Assembly: GCF_008124835.1 (NCBI RefSeq)
Contig: NZ_VNHW01000002.1
Coordinates: 62,001-126,000 of the forward strand
Direction: 5' to 3'
Length of the DNA stretch: 64,000 bases
From: Blastococcus xanthinilyticus
GTDB lineage: Bacteria; Actinomycetota; Actinomycetes; Mycobacteriales; Geodermatophilaceae
The notes beneath the pieces are model-generated. The model saw nothing but the letters and a program-made list of their open reading frames with translations, was not told the DNA's origin and ran no database searches. Positions 27,328-35,716 of the stretch are shown here, one piece after another. The translations under genes were made by a program, and so were the position numbers. Each line of letters opens with the position of its first letter. The first letter of the stretch is position 1.

Positions 27328-27999
27328 GTGCCCGCACGACCGCGTCCCCGCCGGCTGCTCGCCCGGCGCGCACACCCGGAGCTCTCCCCGCAGCAGGCGG
27401 TGGAGGCCGCCGGGACGCTGGTCGCCGCGGGTCGCCGGGTCTCCCTGGAGGTCGCCGACCCCGCGGCGGTCGCGGTGGTGGCGGCCGGCGTGGTCGACGC
27501 CGGGCTGGCCGACCGGTGCGAGGTGACGCTGTCGTCGGGGGCCCTTCCAGGGGGGTCGTCCGGTGTGCCGGTCGCCCGGCTCGCCGGCCTGACGGTGGAC
27601 CTGGCGCTGGCCGGCCCGGCCGCGGTGGTCGACCCGGTGGCCCGCGCGCTGCCCGGGGCGCGGGTGGTCGTCGCGGCGGGTTCGCCGGCGGCCGAGGACC
27701 GCTGCCGTGCTCTCGCCGGGCGGCGGGTGCGCCTGGTGGCCGGCCGCGGCACCGGGGCCGAGCTCGCGTTCGTGCGCTGCCTCAACGTCCTGATGGCCGG
27801 CGCCGGCGAGCCGGCCGTCGCGACCGTCGATCCGCGACTGATCGCCATCACCGGTGAGCGGGCGGCCTGGAACGGCCGCACGCCTGACAGCTGGGAGCAC
27901 GTCATGCCCTGGGGAGAACCGACCGAGGACCAGCACCGCGTGCTGGCCGCCGGCTACGCCGTGCGGGTGCTCGTGCCCGTCGCGGGGGACCGGGCATGA
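27328..27999 (+). CDS. Degenerate proline dehydrogenase-like protein
   Basis: A 223-residue protein that I read as a divergent PRODH-fold relative. The region RCLNVLMAGAGEPAVATVDP and the later MPWGEPTEDQHRVLAAGYAVRVLVP follow the C-terminal half of proline dehydrogenases. Key catalytic positions appear changed: the KGAY-type Lys segment reads AGRG (about residue 138), ATHD reads ATVD (about 164), LYG reads PWG, and the terminal W-x2-Y-x2-RR-x2-E motif is absent. It is probably not an active FAD proline oxidase. It overlaps proC by ATGA, so the two are made together. A regulatory or structural role with ProC is possible but unproven. Confidence 0.6.
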   Translation: MPARPRPRRLLARRAHPELSPQQAVEAAGTLVAAGRRVSLEVADPAAVAVVAAGVVDAGLADRCEVTLSSGALPGGSSGVPVARLAGLTVDLALAGPAAVVDPVARALPGARVVVAAGSPAAEDRCRALAGRRVRLVAGRGTGAELAFVRCLNVLMAGAGEPAVATVDPRLIAITGERAAWNGRTPDSWEHVMPWGEPTEDQHRVLAAGYAVRVLVPVAGDRA

Positions 28000-28814
28000 C
28001 CGCCGCCGGCCGGCGGGGGCTGGCCATCATCGGCGGCGGGAAGATCGGCGAGGCGCTGCTGTCGGGCCTGGTGCGCCGTGCCGGTGCCGACGGGATCCTG
28101 GTCGTGGAGCGCAGCCCGGAGCGCGGCGCGGAGCTGACCGCGCGCTACGGCGTCCCGGCGGTCGGCCTGGCCGACGCGGCCGCCCGCGCCCGCGTCCTCC
28201 TGCTGGCGGTGAAGCCGCAGGACATCGACACGCTGCTGGGTCTGGTGGCCGGGCACGTCGACGAGGGGCACCTGGTCGTCTCGGTGGCCGCGGGGGTGCC
28301 GACCCAGCGGATCGAGGCGGCGCTGCCGGCCGGCGTGCCCGTCGTGCGGGTCATGCCCAACACCCCGGCCCTGGTGGACGAGGGGATGAGCGTCCTCTCG
28401 GCCGGGGCGCACGCGGGGGAGGAGCACCTCGACGAGGCGGAGGCGCTGCTGGCCGCCGTCGGGCAGGTGCGCCGGGTGCCCGAGTCGCAGCAGGACGCGG
28501 TCACCGCCCTCTCCGGCAGCGGCCCGGCGTACTTCTTCTTCCTGGTCGAGGCCATGGTCGACGCCGGCATCCTGCTGGGGCTGCCCCGGGCGCTGGCCGC
28601 CGACCTCATCGTGCAGACGGCGCTGGGCGCGGCGGTGATGATGCGCGACTCCGGGGAGCACCCGGTCCAGCTGCGCGAGGCGGTGACCAGTCCGGGCGGG
28701 ACGACGATCGCCGCGATCCGCGAGCTCGAGCGGCACGGGGTGCGCGCGGCGCTCATCGCCGCCATCGAGGCGGCGCACGCGCGCTCCGTCGAGCTCGGTG
28801 TCGACAAGTCCTGA
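27996..28814 (+). CDS. proC: Pyrroline-5-carboxylate reductase
   Basis: A 272-residue enzyme that reduces pyrroline-5-carboxylate to proline with NAD(P)H, the last step of proline synthesis. The N-terminal dinucleotide motif IIGGGKIGEALLSGL and the C-terminal signature SGSGPAYFFFLVEAM with REAVTSPGGTT are complete. The ATG overlaps the stop of the proline-dehydrogenase-like gene. Neighbouring bldC-like, bS22 and epimerase genes reproduce the order around proC in mycobacteria. Confidence 0.96.
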   Translation: MTAAGRRGLAIIGGGKIGEALLSGLVRRAGADGILVVERSPERGAELTARYGVPAVGLADAAARARVLLLAVKPQDIDTLLGLVAGHVDEGHLVVSVAAGVPTQRIEAALPAGVPVVRVMPNTPALVDEGMSVLSAGAHAGEEHLDEAEALLAAVGQVRRVPESQQDAVTALSGSGPAYFFFLVEAMVDAGILLGLPRALAADLIVQTALGAAVMMRDSGEHPVQLREAVTSPGGTTIAAIRELERHGVRAALIAAIEAAHARSVELGVDKS

Positions 28815-29109
28815 CGTCGACACCGGCGCTGGCGACGCGGCGTGAGCGGGCGAACACGGTAGTGCACGAGCGAGTGGAAACCGCGCACTCAGCGTCATCA
28901 GCTTTTCACCGTGTCGCGAAACGCGCCGATGCGGGTGTGCACCGTGTTGCATAGGTGTAGTTCTGCCTAGGACGGACCGGTCCGCCTGTTCGTTTCAACC
29001 ATCGCATCAGTCACGCCCGTCCCCTTACTCTCAGTACCAGCGCGTGCGTGTTCAGTTGCCGGTGGGGAAGCCGGCGCCACGACACGAGCTAGGTTCCGGA
29101 GACGAAGAC
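28815..29109 (+). promoter_or_regulatory. Intergenic region upstream of the BldC-like gene
   Basis: This 295-bp gap has lower GC than its surroundings and no gene. It contains a perfect 12-bp palindrome CGGACCGGTCCG (28973-28984), a possible operator, and a TACTCT (29026-29031) that could be the -10 of the BldC-like gene, leaving a leader of about 70 nt. The end of proC shows no strong terminator hairpin. Confidence 0.35.
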
Positions 29110-29454
29110 ATGACCATGCCCCAGCGCCACGCTGCCGCCACCGTCGTCCGTCCGGGGATGCCCATGCCCCGCCAGATGGGTCGCCCCATGAGCGCCGCCG
29201 CCGTCGCCCGCCCCGTGCCGGCCGCGCACCCCGCCGCCATGCCCCTCGGCCGCCCGGCCGTCCCGGCCCCGCGCGCCGCCGTCACCTTCCTGACCGTCGC
29301 CGAGGTCGCCTCGATGATGCGCGTCTCCAAGATGACCGTGTACCGCCTCGTGCACGCCGGTGAGCTCGCCGCCGTCCGCGTCGGCCGCTCGTTCCGCGTG
29401 CCGGAGCGCGCCGTGCAGGACTACCTCCGCGACGCCTACACCGACATCGCCTGA
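29110..29454 (+). CDS. BldC-like helix-turn-helix DNA-binding protein
   Basis: A 114-residue regulator. The C-terminal half carries a MerR/excisionase-type winged helix (FLTVAEVASMMRVSKMTVYR, then HAGELAAVRVGRSFRVPE), as in BldC, which controls entry into development in Streptomyces. The first 55 residues are Met/Pro/Ala-rich and low in complexity, unlike the 68-residue Streptomyces BldC. The ATG at 29110 is chosen since GGAG lies about 10 bases upstream. It is followed directly by a repeat array. Confidence 0.85.
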   Translation: MTMPQRHAAATVVRPGMPMPRQMGRPMSAAAVARPVPAAHPAAMPLGRPAVPAPRAAVTFLTVAEVASMMRVSKMTVYRLVHAGELAAVRVGRSFRVPERAVQDYLRDAYTDIA

Positions 29455-29504
29455 GAGAAGACGACGGCGACAGCGTCGTCGCCCGATTGCTGTGCGCGCC
29501 GAGT

Positions 29505-29813
29505 GGACCCCGGAGGGGTCCGCGCAGGCGCGACGAAGCGGCTCCACCCGACAGCAGCGGGCACGTGGCCGCGGTGTCGCCCGGAGGGTGACCGGGTCAG
29601 GGTCCGCGCAGGCGCGACGAAGCGGCTCCACCCGACAGCAGCGGGCACGTGGCCGCGGTGTCGCCCGGAGGGTGACCGGGTCAGGGTCCGCGCAGGCGTG
29701 ACGGGCTCGCTCCGCCCGACGGAAGTGGGCTCGTGGCCGCGGTGTCGCCCGGAGGGTGACGGTGTCACGGCCCGCGGTGCGGTCCGGAGGACCGCGATGT
29801 CACGGCACCGCCG
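29505..29813. repeat. Tandem array of 84-bp hairpin repeats, related to the 19.6-kb array
   Basis: The array opens with GGACCCC-GGA-GGGGTCC (29505-29521). Two near-identical 84-bp units follow (29518-29601, 29602-29685), then a diverged third (29686 to about 29769). Each unit has GTCGCCC-GGA-GGGTGAC, a hairpin with one G-T wobble and a GGA loop. The tail (about 29770-29806) instead matches the hairpin end of the 85-bp unit at 19.6 kb, GCGGTCC-GGA-GGACCGC. Shared unit starts (GTCCGxGCAGGCGCGACG) show one family. The remaining sequence to 29910 holds no gene I can support. Confidence 0.9.
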
Positions 29814-29910
29814 TGGGGTGGCTCGGGTACGCTCGGTCGCCGGGCGGCAGCCGGGAGAACCGGTGCCGCATGCGAGCTGATCATCTGAGTGTCGACGTCG
29901 GGAGCAACAC

Positions 29911-30009
29911 GTGGGTTCGGTCATCAAGAAGCGGCGCAAGCGGATGGCGAAGAAGAAGCACCGCAAGCTGCTGAAGAAGACGCGCGTTCAGCGCCGCAAC
30001 AAGAAGTGA
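29911..30009 (+). CDS. Small ribosomal protein bS22 (AURKAIP1/COX24 domain)
   Basis: A 32-residue, extremely basic protein that starts (M)[20 protein letters not shown] and has the COX24/AURKAIP1 signature. In mycobacteria this is bS22, a small-subunit protein seen in ribosome structures. GGAG lies 7 bases before the GTG. The position between the BldC-like gene and a GalE2-like epimerase is conserved in M. tuberculosis. Its size makes it easy to miss in automated calls. Confidence 0.9.
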   Translation: MGSVIKKRRKRMAKKKHRKLLKKTRVQRRNKK

Positions 30010-30019
30010 GCTGACGCTC

Positions 30020-31126
30020 GTGCCGCCCGCGGTCGTCCTCGTCACCGGCGTGAGCCGGTGGCTGGGAGGCGCGCTGGCGGCCGAGCTCGCAGCCGACCCG
30101 GCCATCACCCGGGTCATCGGCGTGGACACCGTCCCGCCGTCGCCGGAGATGCTGCGCCGGCTCGGGCGCACGGAGTTCGTGCGGGCCGACATCCGCAACC
30201 CGCTGATCGGCAAGGTCATCGCGGCGGCGTCGGTCGACACGGTCGTGCACATGAACATCAGCTCGACGCCGGCGGGTTCGGGTGGCCGGGTGCCGATGAA
30301 GGAGCTCAACGTCATCGGCACGATGCAGCTGCTCGCGGCGTGCCAGCGGGCGCCGTCGGTGCGCCGGTTCGTGCTGAAGTCCACCAGCGCTGTCTACGGC
30401 GCCTCCTCGCGTGACCCCGCGGTCTTCACCGAGACCATGCAGGCGCGGCAGGTGCCCTCCGGTGGCTTCGCCCGCGACAGCGTGGACATCGAGGGGTACG
30501 TGCGCTCCTTCGCCCGCCGCCGCCCCGACGTCGAGGTCGCAGTGCTGCGCTTCACCAACTTCATCGGCCCGCGGATCGACTCGCTGCTGACCGGCTTCCT
30601 CCGCATGCCCCTGGTCCCGACCGCGCTCGGCTACGACGCCCGGGTCCAGCTGCTGCACGAGGACGACGCGCTGGCGGTCCTCCGCCGCGCGACCACCGGC
30701 AGCTTCACCGGCACGGTCAACGTCGGCGGCGCCGGCACCCTGCTGCTCTCCCAGGCCATCCGCCGGCTCGGCCGCATCGAGCTGCCGCTGCCCTCGCCGG
30801 CCCTGGGCTCGGTGGGGCGGCTCTCCCGCCGGTTCGGCTTCGTCGACTACTCACCCGAGCAGATGCGCTTCCTGAACTTCGGCCGGGTCGTCGACACCTC
30901 CGTGCTGCGCACCGACTTCGGTTACTCGCCGCGCTTCACCACGGCGGCGGCGCTCGCGGACTACGCCCGGACGGTGCCCCCGGTGGTCGATCCGGGCACC
31001 GTGCATTCCGTCACGGACGGTCTCCGGTCGCTCCTGGGCCGGGTCGGGGGCGCGGCGACAGCGGTCGAGCAGCGGCTGCGTCCGGCGCCGCCGGCGCCCG
31101 GGCTCCGGGCGGTGCGCGATGCCTGA
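30020..31126 (+). CDS. Atypical NAD-dependent epimerase/dehydratase family protein
   Basis: A 368-residue extended-SDR protein. The nucleotide-binding motif is LVTGVSRWLGGALA at residue 7, and the RFTNFIGPRIDSLLTGF stretch matches sugar-nucleotide epimerases. The usual Tyr-x3-Lys is not found at the expected place, which reads RDSVDIEGYVRSF, so chemistry may differ or be lost. The best positional match is mycobacterial galE2. The GTG at 30020 lies 10 bp after bS22. It overlaps the next, acyltransferase gene by 8 bp. The substrate is unknown. Confidence 0.8.
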   Translation: MPPAVVLVTGVSRWLGGALAAELAADPAITRVIGVDTVPPSPEMLRRLGRTEFVRADIRNPLIGKVIAAASVDTVVHMNISSTPAGSGGRVPMKELNVIGTMQLLAACQRAPSVRRFVLKSTSAVYGASSRDPAVFTETMQARQVPSGGFARDSVDIEGYVRSFARRRPDVEVAVLRFTNFIGPRIDSLLTGFLRMPLVPTALGYDARVQLLHEDDALAVLRRATTGSFTGTVNVGGAGTLLLSQAIRRLGRIELPLPSPALGSVGRLSRRFGFVDYSPEQMRFLNFGRVVDTSVLRTDFGYSPRFTTAAALADYARTVPPVVDPGTVHSVTDGLRSLLGRVGGAATAVEQRLRPAPPAPGLRAVRDA

Positions 31127-32030
31127 GGCGCGCGTGATCCCGCTGCGCCCGGACGACGACGACCCCTACGTCCCGCCGCCGTCCTCGCCCGGCTGGGAAG
31201 GTCAGGTCGCCGGCGGGCTGGAGTTCCTGCAGCGCCGGCTCACCGGCGGGTACGACACCGACGAGTTCGGGTTCGACCCGGACCTGGCCGACCACGTGCT
31301 GCTGCCCGCGCTGCGCCCGCTGTTCCAGAAGTGGTTCCGGGTGGAGACCGTCGGTCTGGAGAACGTGCCGGCCGACAGCGGCGCCCTGGTGGTGGCCAAC
31401 CACTCCGGCACCGTGCCGATCGACGCCCTGATGACCACCGTCGCGCTGCACGACGAGCACCCCGCCGCCCGCCGGTTCCGCCTGCTCGGTGCGGACCTGG
31501 TGTTCGAGATCCCGGTGATCGGCGCGATGGCGCGCAAGCTCGGCGCCACCCTGGCCTGCAACGAGGACGCCGAGCGGCTGCTCACCGAGGGCGAGCTGGT
31601 CGGCGTCTTCCCCGAGGGGTTCAAGGGCATCGGCAAGCCGTTCCGCGAGCGGTACACCCTCCAGCGCTTCGGCCGCGGCGGGTTCGTCTCGGCCGCGCTG
31701 CGCACCGGGGCGCCGATCGTGCCGTGCGCCATCGTGGGCGCCGAGGAGATCTACCCGATGATCGGCAACGCGCGGACGGCCGCCCGGCTGCTGGGCCTGC
31801 CGTACTTCCCGATCACGCCCACGTTCCCGCTGCTCGGGCCGCTGGGGCTGGTGCCGCTGCCCTCGAAGTGGCTGATCGCCTTCGGGGAGCCGATCGAGAC
31901 GGCGTCCTACGGGCCCGCCGCCGCCGAGGATCCGATGCTCGTCTTCAACCTCACCGACCAGGTGCGCGAGACCATCCAGCACTCGATCTACCAGCTGCTC
32001 CTGCGGCGCAGCAGCGTCTTCGGGAAGTAG
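31119..32030 (+). CDS. 1-acylglycerol-3-phosphate acyltransferase-like (PlsC) protein
   Basis: A 303-residue lysophospholipid-acyltransferase-family protein, membrane-associated. The catalytic His/Asp motif is NHSGTVPID (His-x6-Asp rather than the usual His-x4-Asp), followed by the acceptor motif FPEGFKG. VPCAIVGAEEIYP and the C-terminal hydrophobic segment fit the family. It overlaps the epimerase gene. This pair is conserved in actinobacteria, which suggests a joint role in lipid or glycolipid synthesis; that is inference. Confidence 0.83.
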   Translation: MPEARVIPLRPDDDDPYVPPPSSPGWEGQVAGGLEFLQRRLTGGYDTDEFGFDPDLADHVLLPALRPLFQKWFRVETVGLENVPADSGALVVANHSGTVPIDALMTTVALHDEHPAARRFRLLGADLVFEIPVIGAMARKLGATLACNEDAERLLTEGELVGVFPEGFKGIGKPFRERYTLQRFGRGGFVSAALRTGAPIVPCAIVGAEEIYPMIGNARTAARLLGLPYFPITPTFPLLGPLGLVPLPSKWLIAFGEPIETASYGPAAAEDPMLVFNLTDQVRETIQHSIYQLLLRRSSVFGK

Positions 32031-32034
32031 CGCG

Positions 32035-32487
32035 GTGGCTGGGGGCGAACCGGCCGCGCAGTGGCGGACCCGCGAGGAGCTGGCGGCCGCCACGGCGGAC
32101 TTCGCCCGGCGAACGCCGGGCTACGCGGTACCCGCCGCCTTCGCCGTCGCCCGGCTCGACGGCGCCGACCTGGCCTTCGGCCGGCTGAACGGCCCCGGCC
32201 ACGCCGCGCTGCTGTCCGCCGCCGTCCTGGGGCACGTCTGCGGCTACCGGGGCCGGACGGCGACCTTCCGGCTGACCGCGGCGGAGCTCCAGCGGGCGGT
32301 CGACCTGCTGGCCCCCGCCGAGGCGGCCGCGCACCTGGCGCACCCGAACCTGGAGTCGTGGCGGGAGCTGCTCCGGTCGGCCGGGCCGGACAGCGGGTTC
32401 CTCGCCTTCTTCGTCGCCGACCTGCGCGATGCGCCGGTGGGTCCGCACGACGCGGTCTTCCGCTCCCGGCTCCCCGCTCAGCTGTAG
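32035..32487 (+). CDS. Hypothetical protein
   Basis: A 150-residue Ala-rich soluble protein with no motif I recognise. It contains a hydrophobic core stretch [15 protein letters not shown] and a Trp near residue 107. The GTG at 32035 lies 4 bp after the acyltransferase gene, so it is probably in that operon. It overlaps the convergent HAD-hydrolase gene by 10 bp, and strong GC-third-position coding bias supports it as real. Confidence 0.6.
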   Translation: MAGGEPAAQWRTREELAAATADFARRTPGYAVPAAFAVARLDGADLAFGRLNGPGHAALLSAAVLGHVCGYRGRTATFRLTAAELQRAVDLLAPAEAAAHLAHPNLESWRELLRSAGPDSGFLAFFVADLRDAPVGPHDAVFRSRLPAQL

Positions 32488-33398
32488 AAGGGGAGCTTGT
32501 TGCGCCGGCGCAGGGCCACGGCCCCGCCGACGAGCCCGCCCGACAGCGCCGCGGCCGCGACCGTCGGGACGCCGACCCGCGCCGCCTTCCGGCCGATGCG
32601 GTAGTCGCGAATGGTCCAGCCGCGGGCCCGGGCGACGGCGCGCAGCTCGGTGTCGGGATTGACCGCCACCGCCGTCCCGGTCAGCGAGAGCATCGGCAGG
32701 TCGTTCGCGGAGTCGCTGTAGGCCGTGCAGCGGGACAGGTCCAGGCCCTCGCGCTCGGCGAGGGCCAGCACCGCCTCGGCCTTGGCCGGGCCGTGCATGA
32801 GCTCACCGACCAGCCGCCCGGTGTACCGGCCGTCGACGATCTCGGAGACCGTGCCCAGGGCGCCGGTCAGCCCGAGCCGCTGCGCGATGATCGAGGCCAG
32901 CTCCACCGGCGTCGCGGTGACCAGCCACACCCGCTGCCCGGCGTCGAGGTGCTTCTGGGCCAGCGCGCGGGTGCCCGACCAGATCCGGTCGGCCATCAGC
33001 TCGTCGTAGATCTCCTCGCCGGCCTGCGCGATCTCCGACACCTCCCGCCCGGCGACGAACGCCAGCGCGTTCTCGCGGATGGTGTGCATGTCGTCGGCGC
33101 TCTCGTTGCCGGCGATGCGGAACTTGGCCTGCTGCCAGGCGAAGCGGGCGATGTCGCGGCTGGAGAGGTACTTGCGTGCCGCCAGTCCGCGGGCGAACCA
33201 GAAGAGCGAGGCGCCCATCATCATCGTGTTGTCGACGTCGAAGAACGCCGCCGCGGCGAGGTCGGGTTCGGCGATCGCCGGCGCGGCCACCTCGGCGGCG
33301 GCGGCCGACGCGGCGCCGGCGACGTGCGCCCGCGTCTCCTCGTCGGGACCCGCCTGGGCTCCTGCGCCCCGGCGGCCGCGCACCGACAGTCGCGGCAC
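32478..33398 (-). CDS. HAD-IB family hydrolase (SerB1-like)
   Basis: A 306-residue phosphatase-type protein. The HAD motifs are FFDVDNTMM (nucleophile Asp and acid Asp), LVTATP, and DSANDLPML. An N-terminal Ala-rich tail of about 45 residues precedes the domain, and the C-terminus has a hydrophobic helix followed by [10 protein letters not shown], possibly a membrane anchor. The GTG at 33398 has GGGAGGT 5 bases upstream. M. tuberculosis carries serB1 in the same place. Whether it acts on phosphoserine is uncertain. Confidence 0.87.
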   Translation of the reverse strand: MPRLSVRGRRGAGAQAGPDEETRAHVAGAASAAAAEVAAPAIAEPDLAAAAFFDVDNTMMMGASLFWFARGLAARKYLSSRDIARFAWQQAKFRIAGNESADDMHTIRENALAFVAGREVSEIAQAGEEIYDELMADRIWSGTRALAQKHLDAGQRVWLVTATPVELASIIAQRLGLTGALGTVSEIVDGRYTGRLVGELMHGPAKAEAVLALAEREGLDLSRCTAYSDSANDLPMLSLTGTAVAVNPDTELRAVARARGWTIRDYRIGRKAARVGVPTVAAAALSGGLVGGAVALRRRNKLPFYS

Positions 33399-33511
33399 GG
33401 CGACCTCCCTGCCCTCGCTCGGTATCGATCCGCCGTCCCGGTCCGCCGCGAGGCGGCCGGGCAGCGGCGCTCCCGACCCTAGCCGCAGCCACGGGCCGGG
33501 TCAGGTCGTGG

Positions 33512-34684
33512 TCAGCACCGTCCGATGGCCAGCGGTGGCAGGCAGATCCGGACGGGGCCGGGCAGCGGCACGGTGATGACCGGTGGGCGCGGGGGCGTGC
33601 CCGTGGACGCTCCCGGACCGCCGGGCTGCGGCACCGGCGGGAGGGTCGGCACGAGCCTGCCGTCCGGCGCCGGGGGGACCACGGACGGCGGCGTGGCGGC
33701 CTCGGTGGGCGCAGCACCCTGCCCGGGATCGGCCGGCCCGTCGGGCACGGCGACCGGGGGAGCAGGCGTCCCGGGGCCCGCGGACGGCGGCGTCGCCGGG
33801 TCGGGGGCCGGGGTCACCTCCGGGGCGACCGGTGCCGGTGCCGGAGCCGGAGCCGGAGCCGGTGACGGTGCGGCCGGCGGGAGGTCGGCGAGGCAGAGGC
33901 CGGGCACCGGCCCGAGGTCGTCGTCGCCGACCGTGGCCGGGCCCGAGGAGCACTGCAGCGCGATCCGCAGGCCCGAGGCGCGCACGGTCAGCGCCCGCAG
34001 CAGGCCGGTCGAGTCGGCGTAGGCGGCCGCGGCGTCGACCGGGACCCCGGGCCCCAGCGCGTCCAGCTGGGCGGACTGCCCGCCGGTCCACCGGGCGAGC
34101 GCGTCGAGGACCATCGCGTCCCCGGTCCGGACGGCGAGCCCGGTGAGCAGCGCGGCGCCCTCGGCCGTGTGCTCGTCCATCGTCCGCAGCGTCTGGGCGA
34201 CCAGCGCCACCGGGCCGTCGGCGGCGAGCTCCTCCAGCTCGTCCAGGCGGGTGCTGGCGAGCTCGAGCAGCGTCCGGCCGCGGCTGTCGCCGGCGAGGGC
34301 GAGCTGGGTCTGCTCCGTGCCGCGCTTGAGGTCGTAGAGCGGGTCACCGGGCTGGGCGCCCGCGGCCACGGCGACCAGCGCCGCCAGACCGGTGACGCCG
34401 ACGGCCGCGCCGGCCAGCGCGGCGGTCAGCCGGCCCCGCCAGCGCGACGGCGCCCGGTCGACGGCCCGGACGGCGAGCAGCCGCTCGCGCAGCGGGGCGC
34501 GGGCCGGCCCGGGGGTGCGCACGGCGGCCATGGCGACCAGGCGGGCACGGGCCCGCGCGTGGTAGGCCGGGTCGGGGGCGCCGTCGAGTTGGTCGCCGAG
34601 CAGCTGGAGGCGCGTGACGACCGAGTCCTCGCGATCGCGGACGGCCAGCGGACCGGAGGGGGACGCGTCGCCGTGCCCGGTCAC
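33512..34684 (-). CDS. DUF5667 membrane protein, likely anti-sigma partner (RsbN-like)
   Basis: A 390-residue protein with a cytoplasmic N-terminus (about 1-90), one transmembrane helix (about 92-115) and an extracytoplasmic DUF5667 part starting GDPLYDLKRGTEQTQLAL. The last 140 residues are a Pro/Ala-rich tail. In Streptomyces, RsbN, encoded next to bldN, has the same layout and holds the BldN sigma factor inactive. Here it lies 99 bp downstream of a BldN-like sigma gene on the same strand, so an anti-sigma role is likely. GGGAGGG precedes the GTG start. Confidence 0.75.
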   Translation of the reverse strand: MTGHGDASPSGPLAVRDREDSVVTRLQLLGDQLDGAPDPAYHARARARLVAMAAVRTPGPARAPLRERLLAVRAVDRAPSRWRGRLTAALAGAAVGVTGLAALVAVAAGAQPGDPLYDLKRGTEQTQLALAGDSRGRTLLELASTRLDELEELAADGPVALVAQTLRTMDEHTAEGAALLTGLAVRTGDAMVLDALARWTGGQSAQLDALGPGVPVDAAAAYADSTGLLRALTVRASGLRIALQCSSGPATVGDDDLGPVPGLCLADLPPAAPSPAPAPAPAPAPVAPEVTPAPDPATPPSAGPGTPAPPVAVPDGPADPGQGAAPTEAATPPSVVPPAPDGRLVPTLPPVPQPGGPGASTGTPPRPPVITVPLPGPVRICLPPLAIGRC

Positions 34685-34783
34685 CCGTGCCCTCCCGTCC
34701 TCGCGCCGTGTCCGTCCGTGCCGGACGGCCCGTACCTGATCAACGACCGACCGGTCGGCCGGTTACGCGTGCGCCCGCCCGGC

Positions 34784-35518
34784 TCACCGCAGCCCGTCGG
34801 GCAGCAGCCCGGCCAGCCGCCGGATCGCCCGGTGCTGCAGCGCCTTGATCGCGCCTTCCTTCTTGCCCATGATCTCGGCAGTCTCGGCGACGGACAGACC
34901 CTGCAGGAAGCGCAGCACGATGCACTCCTGCTGCTCGCTCCCCAGCTGCCGGACGCAGGCCAGCAGCTGCTCGTTGGTGAGGTGCTGGAGGACGGCGTCC
35001 TCGGGCCCGTCGGTGGCTCGGTCGGCGTCCCGCATGTCGGCCGTGCTGATCTCGAGGCGGAACCGGCTGCTCTTGACCTGGTCGCGGACGATGTTGCGCG
35101 CGATCGTGACCAGCCAGGCGCCGACGTCCCGGCCCTGGAAGGACAGCGAGTCGATCCGGCGCAGCGCGCGCACGAAGGTCTCGCTGGTCACGTCCTCGGC
35201 CGTGGCCCGGTCGCCCACCCGGTGGTAGACGTACCGGTGCACCAGCGTCACGTAGTGGTCGTAGAGGTGGCCGAACGCCTCCGCGTCGCCGGCCTGGGCG
35301 CGCCGGACCAGCTGCCAGACGTCCACGTGGGCGGGGCGGGCCGCGGCCAGCTCGGCGACCAGCCCGGCGGGCAGCTCGTCCGGCTCCGGCCGGGCCGCCC
35401 CGGGCAGCGGGACGGCGGCGGCAGCGGGCGCCCGCAGCGCCTCCGCGCTCGCGCGCGGGAACGGGGTGGGCCGGGCGGGCGCGCCGGTGGACCGCTCGGC
35501 ATCCAGCGGGTGCGGCAT
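34784..35518 (-). CDS. ECF RNA polymerase sigma factor, BldN-like
   Basis: A 244-residue sigma factor. Region 2 is visible as AFGHLYDHYVTLVHRYVYHR and TSETFVRALRRI, and region 4 as LRFLQGLSVAETAEIMGKKE then AIKALQHRAIRRL. The match to Streptomyces BldN, which governs aerial-mycelium development, is strong in both regions. The first 75 residues are an unstructured Pro/Ala-rich extension; BldN is also made with a removable N-terminal pro-region. The ATG at 35518 has GAGGAGG about 12 bases upstream; a longer start is less likely. Its targets here are unknown. Confidence 0.85.
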   Translation of the reverse strand: MPHPLDAERSTGAPARPTPFPRASAEALRAPAAAAVPLPGAARPEPDELPAGLVAELAAARPAHVDVWQLVRRAQAGDAEAFGHLYDHYVTLVHRYVYHRVGDRATAEDVTSETFVRALRRIDSLSFQGRDVGAWLVTIARNIVRDQVKSSRFRLEISTADMRDADRATDGPEDAVLQHLTNEQLLACVRQLGSEQQECIVLRFLQGLSVAETAEIMGKKEGAIKALQHRAIRRLAGLLPDGLR

Positions 35519-35716
35519 GCGGGCGATCGACCTCCTCGTCGGCCCGCCGTGCCTGGACCGTGCTCGAACGCCGCGCACGCCGGAGCGGCGCGCGCGGCTG
35601 CGGCGCTGGCCCCATGGTGACAACATCGCTCCAGCCCGTCCACGGCAGCCTGCCCGGGTGCGCCCCTGCGCGCGCGTCGGGGCGGCTGGCGCCGCTTCCG
35701 ACGACAGGAGATGTCA

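Noticed and set aside
29518..29769. Repeat-encoded proteins in the 29.5-kb array
   Set aside because: Open frames there are by-products of GC-rich repeats without stops. They have no ribosome-binding site and no conserved motif.
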